Below are positions 54,611-64,000 of a stretch of 64,000 bases of DNA, one piece after another. The position numbers and the translations under genes are program-made. The stretch covers positions 124,001 to 188,000 of the forward strand of contig JAACJP010000038.1 of assembly GCA_013368375.1 (NCBI GenBank), in the 5' to 3' direction. Source of the stretch: Tricholomella constricta. Lineage: Eukaryota; Basidiomycota; Agaricomycetes; Agaricales; Lyophyllaceae. Numbering within the stretch: position 1 is the stretch's first letter; each line of letters opens with the position of its first letter. The notes beneath the pieces were generated by a model. That model did no database searches. It was not told the DNA's origin and saw only the letters and a program-made list of their open reading frames with translations.

Positions 54611-56320
54611 TCTTTTTTAGCAGCTGTACCGAGGATTATATTATACATATCGCTCATAGCTCGAGGTGTCAACGACATGGATTACATGCATGTCATAAGC
54701 ATCCATCCATCCATCCATCTTCTATGTACAGAGCGAATCTCGACGAGAGATTCAAGGGCGATGAGCGGTACACTGTCAGATATGAGTATGAATTGTAGTA
54801 TTTCGTAATGCTGATTTGGGGTGGCGCCACTGCGATAAAATCCGCATCACGCGCACATCGAGAGGGTAGTCTAGGTCACGAACGTAAGGGTATGTGTCGA
54901 AAAAGGTACTCAACTCAACATAGAAGCCAAAAGCCACACGCACCGAGGCCTGGAGCAAAGAAAATCACTGGGCGTCAACCATAAAGGAAATTACGGAAAG
55001 ACACCTTACGTGTGCCAATGTGGTTTCTACTGCGCGCCATCGCAAAAAACATCCCGGTGAAATGATTGTGGTGCTTTTGTTACGCGTATGACGAACCGTG
55101 AGGTGCTCAGAAAAAAGTGCCCAGTATTGAATGAAAAAGGAATGTCGAACTCGCGATGCGTTTAAAAGATGTGCATCGTACGATCTAGGTAGAAGCTTCG
55201 AGAGCTTCCAGGTGAGATGTCGATCCATATTCGTGCACAAGTGGAAAGTCAACGTCAATTCGAGATCCCTGATTCTCTCAAGCTTTTAAAATCAAGATCA
55301 CAATAGAAGAAGCACTGCGGACACCATCTGGAAGAGCGCCACGCAGTGAATTCATGGGATTTGTATTGACAGTGATTTCCAATAAAGGAGCAGAGGTCCC
55401 ACACACGACTCAAGCGGCGCTGAGGATACCGGCGAGAAGCGCCGACAAGTCCAAGTTCTTCGGATCCAGGTTGAGGATACCGGCGAGAAGCGCCGACAAG
55501 TCCAAGTTCTTCGGATCCAGGTTCCAACATCACAATTGTGATACACACAGTGAGCGGGCTTGACGAGAACAGGCGATGTGAAAGAAAAAAAAACCATCAG
55601 GGTAGGATTCACAACCCTAATACTTATCGAGCAAGTTCAAAAGAACATGGGATACTTCCTGTACAATACAGATGATTATAAAGGTGTCCAAGCCAATTGC
55701 AAGACGATTTGACCCGAGCCTGAGTGAATTGAATGTGAATGTGAAGAGCCAGCCGCCTGGTAGCTTTGAAGCTTTTGGGCTAGGGCTGAGATATCGGTCC
55801 GCAGGTTGCGTCAGAGCCAGGTTGTGGGAGCAAAAAATAAAGAATGATGGTCGCCACCCTCTGGCCGTGTCAATGTGATCATCATGGGTTTGTTTATTTA
55901 GACCTCGGGATTTCGAAGTTCCGTATCCGGAATTTCACTCATGCAGGCCCGCGCGCGGCTAAGGGTCTCTAGAAAATTACTGCAATTCATGATGATTATC
56001 TACAGTGCATATATGTACGATATTGGAGCGGATTATGTACGTCAAATGTATGGGAGTTAGAGTATAGTTGGATGTGTGGTTTTTCGTTGAAGACATGGCT
56101 GTGGTAGGAAGAGATCGTGGAAGATGCGTCATAGGAGGAAATATTACACTGGCAGGCTGCCAGGGACATGAAGAAAGCATAACCTGAAAGCAAAGCAGAA
56201 GCGTAGCATAGCGCGAATCCAAGATGAAAGCAATTTGTGACAGTGTCGGAAGCAAGGACAAGAACAAGAACAAGAAACAACGACGTAGAATTGAAAGAAA
56301 AAAACTTCCCAAGAAAAGGC
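54611..56320. other. Region without a recognised gene, with one tandem repeat
   Basis: It has a CATC tetranucleotide run near 54700, then scattered short frames. The two 51-bp units at 55421-55522 are listed separately. The last 300 bp before 56320 probably hold the 3' untranslated region of the minus-strand zinc-cluster gene. Confidence 0.4.
55421..55522 (-). repeat. 51-bp tandem repeat, two perfect copies
   Basis: Units 55421-55471 and 55472-55522 are identical by eye. On the minus strand the unit translates to the 17-residue repeat PGSEELGLVGASRRYPQ within a 97-codon frame (55255-55548). The length is a multiple of three, but there is no other evidence that the frame is used. Confidence 0.85.
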
Positions 56321-57897
56321 TTACGCGTCGCCCTCCCACTCCGATCCTGAGTCGTCTGAGTCATCGGACGCTGCTGCGACGTCGGGCTCAGTCATCTCAG
56401 CCTTGACCAAGAGGGGAGGGGCGTCCATGGCCTGAAGGGTATCGACATTGACATCTTCTTCCGTCTTCAACTTGGGCTTGCGCATTCCCCTCCGGTTCTC
56501 AAGAGGATAGTTGCAAGGCAAGTTTCTTCGAGCGCATTGACTACGGAGAAATAGATATCAGCGCGATGTCCAAAAACGACGAAAGATCATAAACTTACTT
56601 GCACGTCTTATCGGCGCTGTCGGGTGGCGGCCCCCCACACGCGATCTTACGGCCACGGCAGAACAAACACGCCATGATGGGCTTGCCGTCCTTGTCCCTG
56701 ATCGCCTTGACGCGCTTGCGCGGCGGCTGCGGGGAGCTTGCGCGCGACACGGACGGCGAGCTGGACTTCCTCGGCATATACGGGTGCGAGCGCGAGCGCG
56801 AGCGAGAATTCCGGTTGTGGCGATACGTCAGGTGGTGGCGGCGGGTGGGCGGGACATCGACGACGGGAGTGTCCCAGGGGATCAATGCAGGGAGCAAGGT
56901 CTGTTCCGGGTACGATTGCCGCGGCGCGTGGAGGAGCGGATCCGCGGCTATAGCGTCGGCCGCCCAGTCGCCCGTGAACTGGGGAGGTTCGAAGGTGCAG
57001 GAAGGGGGATAGATGGGGGAAGAAAGCATCGGACAGGTGGAAGACGGCGAGCAGGGAGGGGTCGCGTTGGAGTCATCAGAATCTGAGGCGGGTTCCATGG
57101 GCTCTGTGGCAAACGATTGAGCGGGGTGGCGTGACACATTGTTGAGCCCTCGTCTCTGGGATGGAACCAGGAGATGACTGGCGAGATGGATGATCTCATG
57201 AGCGGCCGGTGGGGATGAAGATTGGGGAAACAACTGGAACTATTGCGCTCAATAATCGTACGGGAGACGGACAGATCAAAATAACTCACTGGGTGATCCG
57301 AGTGATGATACACGCGTTGAACCACGCTACTTTGGCCCTGTGCAACAACTCCGGGAATGTTCGGCTGCCCATCTGCGGTGTAGAAGTCGTAGTCAAGTCG
57401 GACCGAAGGCGAGGGCGGCGACGCCTTGGGGTGATATGAATGGTGATGTGGAATATCCTCGATGGCGTAATTCGGGGAGTTTGGCGGCGGGTGGCACTCG
57501 TGAGCGAACGATGCAGGTGAGGCCTCGACGAAGGACGACATCCCGTCTTGCGAGGCAGGCATAGCATATGACCCATGGAGCGTATGTTGCGAGATCCATG
57601 CGTCGATCGCAGCCTCCTTGGCAAGTGGAAACGTGGCGTAAAAGAGCTCGTCCTCCTCGAGCATCGTACGAGCGAACGATGACGATGGCAGGGTCTCCAG
57701 TTTGGCACGCATCTGGTGTCGTCGATAACGTGAGCACCCGAGTATTTGAGAGTATCCCAGCGACATACCTGGCGGCGAGCCATCTCCCAGTGGAGCTCGG
57801 CTTCGTGACGCGACATCGGATAAGGGATATGAGGATACAACGACTGTACAAGATGTAGGTCCATGGCTGTCTGTCGATGAGCTTGCGTGGCTGGCAT
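56321..57897 (-). CDS. Zn2Cys6 transcription factor with C-terminal zinc cluster
   Basis: Four exons (57897-57769, 57712-57290, 57239-56599, 56540-56321) join in frame to about 470 residues. The zinc cluster lies at about residues 385-420: ACLFCRGRKIAC, then CNQCARRNLPC after the last intron, the C-x2-C-x6-C ... C-x2-C-x6-C pattern that binds two zinc ions and DNA. It is preceded by Ser/Arg repeats and the RDKDGKP lead-in, and followed by an acidic tail (DDSDDSGSEWEGDA). Most fungal zinc-cluster proteins carry this domain N-terminally; the C-terminal place is typical of a group in mushrooms. The N-terminal 250 residues are His/Pro/Ser-rich without a known domain. It should act in the nucleus; targets are unknown. 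An ATG at 57897 was taken as the start. Confidence 0.85.
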
Positions 57898-60800
57898 TTG
57901 GACGAGCTAGAGTTACAGAACACAGTCAACTTATATTTATGGCCTCGATTGTTTGACGCTTGGCGCTTCACGAAAAGGTTAGGCTCGATTCGCTTCCTGT
58001 GGCCCTGAAATGTAGATAAATTGAAAAGAACGTACCGCACCATAAGGCAACGGGCCCCATTTTCCCTTTTGGTCATGTAAGCTTCGACCTCAATTTGGTT
58101 GGTTCTAGGTGGCTCTTCGAAGACATGATGATCCATCTAATCTGAAATGAACTCGCTTATGATCCCGCTTCTTTCATAGATTCTTTATGCTATGATGCTA
58201 GAGACATACCAGGCAGGTTGATGCTCTTTCAAATACTGTAGAGATTGGCATATTGTCTTGAGGAGCATCTTCAGTGTAGGCTCACGACGTTCGCTTGTCT
58301 TGTGAGAAGTCAGGTACTTCGGGCCGATTTTCTGTTGCTTTTTTTTTTTTTTTTGCGCCCTACTTTTGGCGAGATCGATCAACTTGAAAAGTCGATCGGG
58401 AATTTTGGACACGGTTTGGTGTCGTTATTGGCCAACACTTGCGGCTTGAAGGTCTTGAAGGTCTTGGAATAGCAACTTTGCTTCCGCGTTTCATATCAAT
58501 GGACTTGATTGTTGAGAGCGCTGGGATAATTAATGCTTTGTGGACCAGCCAGCGTCCACTTAAAGTGTGTTCGACTTCCGGAGCTTCCGAGCCTGAGACT
58601 TGGCGCTGTTGAACAGGTTAGCGACATTGGGTTTATAGCGACATTGGGTGCGAAGCGGTCCGGATTTGTGAGGCTGTATAGGTTTTGCTTGTATAAGGAA
58701 AGCTGGTTCTTCTTCTCTCCACTCAAAGTTATTGGCGAATCCAGCTACTTATGCACATAGGCTTACCAAAGCTGCATCCATGAACATGTGCATTTGGCGG
58801 AGGTTGTCGTGTTGATTCTTCAAGTTATTTATACCGGGAGAAAAACCTCACGTACGCGTCGCGGAGGGATCTTGACCATGTTTGAGAATTGAATCGATCA
58901 ACTAGAATTGACGCGTCTTGTTACGTTCCACGGTGGATACAGTGCTTACAAGGGGCATTGCTGAATGGGAGCGCACATTTAATCGTTTGAATGTGCAGTC
59001 TAGACCTCTACTTGGACGCATCCGGCATAGCGGATGCCAGATGGTACTAGAAGAAAAATATTGATAAGTAGTTGATAGCAACGAGGGGATCCAGGGGCCA
59101 GGGCGTCCAGGTTCACGGTCACCGGTATCGGAGTGCGAGATCGGGTGTCGGAATCGGATCAGGGTGACGGAAGCAAAGCGGATTCAAAAGGTGGCATTTC
59201 GCAGCACTGCTAGTTGCAAAATCATTGAGAATGTGGAGGGGTGAAGGGACATGTTGATAAACGCACGTTAGGAGAGGTGCTGAAAGGCAGAGCCAAATCT
59301 TCGATGATGAACGAGAAACAAAGGATTGGCGAGCCATCAACGCACATTGGCTCGGCGAGATCAAGGCAGGAGATCAACTGATCACTGCATCGAGAAGACT
59401 TGCAGCAACTTTGGTGTCTGTACATTGGGCAGATCGATCTCAGTCGCTCTCACATGACAGATTGTTCTATTGAGGCTTGAGGAATAGCCAGTGCAGATTT
59501 AGCGTCGACCTGGACGTTGCAGAAGACATGACAAATCGCACGAGGATTACCGCCAATCGTCCACTGCGCAGCCTCCGCTGAACCAATCAGCTCGTCGAAG
59601 GGACCAATTGCTGAGGATCGGGGTTGGTCTGAATTAGACAAATTAAGATTAGGATCTGAATAGTTGCAAAACCATGTACCAGGGCTGAGGCCTGACATCG
59701 GCAGGCCAAACATAACCAAAAACCATGTCCCTCGAGTTATCAGAATGTTTGTTTCTCCTTTCGTAACTGATCCCAAACTGATTCAGGCAACCATATAGGT
59801 GTTCGTAATCGAGCAATACCAGGCGGCGGGCAGCTTGATGAAGAAGATTCTGACTATCAGACTGAAATGAAGTACTAGTGCCCGGAGAACGAGGAGAACG
59901 TGGGACGCTCACCGCAATTCGGATTTCTCACAGCCTATGTGCGACCTCGCCCGGCAACACTGGTCAAAAATGGGCTAAATTTTGGAAGGATGTTTGTCGA
60001 ACACTCTTAAGCGACGAAGATCGATACGCGGATACGTGGATTCGCGGGTATCTATACCCAGATATTGTAGGTTCTTTCTCCAGAAGGTGAGGATCATGCA
60101 GCAGCTTGCTGATGTTCCTCCTATGCCGATGTATTTGCTTGAACCTTGGAACTGACCCGGCGATCGATGCCGCAGGCAGACATCGACACTCTTGCAAATT
60201 GCTCCTGATGGGTATAGGATGTTCCTGAATGAAAGCTTGTCCGGAGAAGAACAAACGAGGGATAGAACAAGTACACGGGGTTCGCAACGAGGGATAGTTT
60301 TGAAAAACTGGGGTTGAGTACGGCCCTCGCGACCGCGCTTCGAGAAACGATTTGAAGTAAGACGATCAGCCATCCAAAGGTGCAGCGCAGCCAGCAAGCG
60401 CACAGACCCGTGTGATGGATGACGGTGGGAAGTATGTTACAACTAAAGGCCATGACATGCAAAAGGATCCAGAGATTCCCTGGGATCATGAAGGAGAATA
60501 TCAGTGCGTTGTACATACAAGCACCGCCCCAAAGTTTATGACAGCGTTCGGCCGATCAAGAGTTGATGGTTTGAAGCTTTCGCTGTTTATTGAGACCGTT
60601 GAGAGTGGTGCCGTTCAAGTGCACCAAATTATTCCGAGTGTTGGGCCAATCGAAGTAGATTTTGGAGCCACCACTAGCAATTGGACCAGTAGATCATTGT
60701 CGGTGGATCGTTCAGGTGTACGCAGAAGCCCAGCGGTGCCAACGCCCTGTGTGACTAGAGCCTGAGTCGTACGAGAAAGTTACGATTCCCTTGGTGGCAA

Positions 60801-61063
60801 ATAAGACCGTGTTTTCAGAACAAAAGACTTATAAAGTACAGCATTAGAACAAGGATGAAGTTTGTAGTTTCTTGTAGTCGGGCATGCGCCGAGGTCGGCT
60901 CCAGCTGAGTCAGAGACATGATAGCTCACGTGGGGTCAGCACTGTTAACTTACACAGCCAGATTGCCTTTGCACTCACCCTTTCTCCCGCCCCTTGCATC
61001 AACTGAAAGCAAAGCTTTGGGCGCCTTTCACATCGTTAATCTCGCGACACTACTAATACTTTC
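57898..61063. other. Long region without a recognised gene
   Basis: The first ~300 bp may hold the promoter of the zinc-cluster gene. On the minus strand, 59912-59450 contains protein-like stretches in two frames (LLHQAARRLVLLDYEHLYGC; GPFDELIGSAEAAQW). On the plus strand, 60412-60765 has a 117-codon frame of ordinary composition. None has a recognised domain and no exon chain could be confirmed. Several short genes could be present. Confidence 0.35.
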
Positions 61064-62994
61064 ATGTTGGGCCTGAGCACCTGCTCAGAACCCACCACAA
61101 ACTCTGAGCCAGATGAACAAATGGGACTGAATACTCTGCCCTACGATCTACTTCTCAATATCGCTTCACGACTAGAGTTGCGCGACGTACATACCTTACA
61201 TTTGGTGAGCACTACCTTTGGAATGTCTGGAAGGAACAGCTCTCGGCGATTGGCACTTTCGGATGCAAGACAACGGGGTGGTCAGTGTGATCGGTGGGTC
61301 ATTCAGTCGACCAGGGAAGGCGGCGAGCCAGCGGCCTGGCGTGAATAGATTACACGTTCTGTATGTCAGCGAGCATCGGTGGATGTGGCAATTCAGCTCA
61401 GATCGCTAGCCGTGGTCCTGGATCCGAGAGTGATGTGTTCCTTCCGGAATACTATGTTACCCTGTACATTCGTCAACCCCGGTCATTCGTCATTCGTCAG
61501 AGTCACATCAGGTCACACTCGCCGCCATCAAACTGAGCTTCACCCGAGAGCGACGACTGACGATTTAGCCCTGTGCCTGACAAAATACTTTGGAGCTCCG
61601 CCTTTGGCGTGCACGGCAAAGTGACATTTCTAAGCATCACGCCCAAAATCTCTCGTCAGAAGGGACTTCTTTTATACTTCGTTTCTCGACGTCAAACTTT
61701 GACGAAACAGTTTCAATATATTCAAAAGTACATCGTGTCAAATTTCAGTCCAGTAGGAGCCGTGTGAGGTGAGTTTTTTTCAAAATGACGAATGACCGGG
61801 GTTGACGAATGTACAGGGTAACATAGTATTTTCCAAAACCAGGACGCGTCTCGATACTGACGCTCTAATTCTTGTTACTCAGACGTGCAAAACTCTCTAT
61901 GATTTTTCGAATACTCGGCCGGTTTATCGACACATTGCCACCGACCTGCTTCGAAGATGTCGTGCACTGCCACTCAAGGGATTCCAACGACTCACGGACC
62001 TTTCAACGGAGCAGCTCATACGCTCCGTGAACAAAGCTACGCGATATGAGACGGCATGGCGCCATCGTGGACCCAAGCCAATCAGCACAGACCCCTACGC
62101 CAATATCAACCAGCATTCAAACTACATGGATGTGGCAAAGGGCGCTGATCCAGGATCGTCGCAAGCACAAAAGTGGTACAAGGTTGTCAGTGCGCCCCCA
62201 GATGAGGAAGTTGATTGGCTTTCCCCAATCACATCAAGTTACACCCTATGTGCCACCAAGAGCGGTAAGGTAGTTTGTTGGGACGTGCAGACGGATATTT
62301 GCCTCGCGGAATGGAATCCAGGAGAACGATGGGAGCTCTGGAAATGTAGAGTGGAGTTTGAGGAGAAAACTGTTTATTTCACGATGGCGAAAATTGTGAA
62401 CGGAGCGTACGTATTCTTATCTATCACACTTGAGCCCATAATGACACATTTCTTCTCCAGTTACGATGATCAACGGGCCATGGAGTTTGTCCTCATGCGA
62501 TTAAAGTTCTCCGATAGCCCATCGGGGGAGAGCTCCAGCACTCCCCCAGTGTTCTCCCACGTAACGGATTTCAAAACAGCGGGAGTCGTTATGAATGTCT
62601 TCCTTCTAGACCCCACAGCGAGACTATTGTCGGCCTTTGTATGGGTTTCAAGCACCAATACTATTGGTTTGTATGCGCTCCCCGATTGGAATAAGCCCAA
62701 ATATGTATTCATCGACACAGGCATTGAATGTGTGCGTGGTCTCCAACTGTCAACACGTATTTTTACTGACTATCATGTCAGGTCCCATCTTCAAACTGGT
62801 CATGCATTCTCTACGAACGCAACATCGTCATCCATTGCGAAGAAAGTGACGGCGCTTATCAGTATTTTTATCCCTTGCACCTTCTGCAAGCATTTACCAA
62901 GCGATCAAAGTCAAAGCACGACGCACCCTACATTTCGTACTCTGTTTCACCTGCGAAAACCCTTACTAGAAAATTCATCTCCCAGCTGCTCTGA
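61064..62994 (+). CDS. F-box protein with a propeller-like C-terminal region
   Basis: Exons: 61064-61204, 61883-62408 (approximate), 62462-62731 and 62782-62994, ending at TGA 62992-62994. The F-box is split by the first intron: LPYDLLLNIASRLELRDVHTLHL joins TCKTLYDFSNTRPVYRHI. The rest reads like the beta-propeller part of a large Agaricomycete F-box family, with CWDVQTDICLAEW and, in the last exon, WSCILYERNIVIHCEESD. F-box proteins link substrates to Skp1 in SCF ubiquitin ligases. The first intron is 678 bp, over ten times the local norm, and contains an inverted-repeat element (61448-61830). ATGs at 61064 and 61121 are both possible starts. No stop was found in the exons. Confidence 0.75.
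61448..61830. mobile_element. MITE-like element inside the first intron of the F-box gene
   Basis: The 383-bp element has perfect 47-bp terminal inverted repeats (61448-61494 and 61784-61830), including TATGTTACCCTG and TTCGTCAACCCCGG. It has no transposase. A TA near each end could be the target duplication. Short open frames inside it were not considered genes. Confidence 0.8.
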
Positions 62995-64000
62995 ATAAGG
63001 TCAAACACGCGTCGTGGGATCCACAAACTCTGACGATGCATTTCCTCCACCGACAATGAGGCCTCGACGGGCCCAAGCCCATCATCATCGATAGCCCGTA
63101 ATCAAGTGATGGGATCCCGAAGACCCGTTCTTTGACGGCCGCCTTGCCATCCGCCTACCCCTTGACGATGGACATTGTTCATGCTGTCCTCGCCGCTCCC
63201 GCACGCCCCCGAGGGGGCACGATGACAACAACAACGTCCCGGAGCTCGAGATTCGGGAGAAGAGAAGGGAGAAGCGAAGAGAGAATGGAAGAGAATGGAA
63301 GGGAAGGGAAGGGAGAAGGGAAGAGGGAAGGGAAAGCGTCCGAGCAATGTCCTCTATCGTCGCCCCCCCACCACGACCGCCGCCACGTCCATGGCGTCTT
63401 CTGCTTGAAGCCTGCCTCCACTTCCACTTCCACCCCAGCTCACCACTCCTTGCCATCACCCTACCGTTGCGCTCCTTTCGCCTGCCATCACGCCCTGGTC
63501 TCCACTCACGCTCTCGGTGCTCCCCTCAAGCTCGTCAAGGGCGACTCCGAGCTCGTACTCACTGAGCTTCACGTCGACGCCCACGCCCATCCCACGAACA
63601 CCAACGCAGCCCAGGTGACACAGAGCACTTCAAAATACACCGGCATCGTCGACCGGGACTTCGTGTGTGTGTGTCACGAATGTCAAGGGCGAGATAAGCC
63701 TCTCAGGACGCATCGTCGCTGTCGGGGGGCCGGTGGAGCACCCTGCACCACCATGCATTGTTGGGAAAGGTCTCGCAGCATTGGGCGCAGGGTGACGGAG
63801 GAGTTGGGCGCAGGTGGAGGCGGGCTGAAGACGCTGTTGCGCAGTGGCATTGGGGCGTGAGCTAGAGGGCAGGGCACGGGAGTTTGAGAAGGGCGAGGGG
63901 CAGAGCGCTTGGGAGGGAGCATAGGTATGGGCATGGACATGGGCAGGCACCGGTGGTCGTTGCGACCTTCGAGCCTTCGATGAACACGATCCTGGAGGGA
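62995..64000. other. Right edge without a recognised gene
   Basis: GC-rich, with a 242-codon frame at 63132-63860 (plus) that includes purine repeats near 63250-63330 and the dispersed repeat at 63463-63672. From about 63680 a proline-rich frame runs on the minus strand. The end resembles 37230-37360. No gene is supported. Confidence 0.4.
63463..63672 (+). repeat. Dispersed repeat, copy B (pairs with 1584-1793)
   Basis: Similar to 1584-1793 in the same orientation; the peptide SELVLTELHVDAH is preserved in both. Confidence 0.55.

Noticed and set aside
58345..58356. Poly-T run as a sign of a retroposed copy
   Set aside because: No open frame or target duplication adjoins it; a homopolymer alone is not evidence.

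Overview
The window reads as nuclear DNA of a basidiomycete fungus, most likely an Agaricomycete. The signs are short introns of about 50 bp with GT-AG ends, F-box gene families, a C-terminal Zn2Cys6 regulator, Ty1/copia elements, and a DNA transposon carrying the CxC5/CxC6 cysteine clusters known from KDZ transposases. No rRNA, tRNA or CRISPR array was seen. All coordinates and splice sites were read by eye.

The main structure is a large interrupted inverted repeat centred on one HMG-box gene (27977-30370, minus). The right arm runs about 30545-36658. The left arm runs from about 27275 down to 4499, cut into four pieces by three transposable elements. Removing these, plus a right-arm insertion and a tandem duplication, and allowing for a left-arm deletion, leaves about 3.2 kb of matching arm on each side. 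The right arm therefore preserves empty sites for the left-arm insertions: a KDZ element (11713-17849, 8-bp target duplication) and a copia element on the minus strand (18217-25068, 5-bp duplication, itself holding two solo LTRs). A second copia element (5172-11673) has no target duplication and sits where about 1.14 kb is missing. An F-box gene lies at the outer end of both arms and is broken in complementary ways.

The KDZ element carries two convergent genes: a CxC5/CxC6-KDZ protein (plus) and a cysteine-rich protein with an RTC4-like C-terminal region (minus).

From 38.9 to 50.2 kb there are two intact-looking genes: a PHD-finger/chromodomain protein (38938-40848) and a DEDD-type 3'-5' exonuclease-like protein with extra C-terminal cysteines (49134-50156). 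Between them are decayed copies of housekeeping genes that still hold intron-like spacers: a mitochondrial PDK-type kinase, a Rho1-type GTPase and PHO88/SND3. From 51 to 64 kb there is a possible micro-exon gene, an internally deleted TA-flanked transposon, tandem repeats, a Zn2Cys6 regulator (56321-57897, minus), and an F-box/propeller-like gene (61064-62994) whose first intron carries a MITE-like inverted-repeat element.

Much of the rest is unrecognised. The HMG, PHD-chromodomain, exonuclease and Zn2Cys6 genes look like working host genes; most of the remaining recognised sequence is mobile or decayed.
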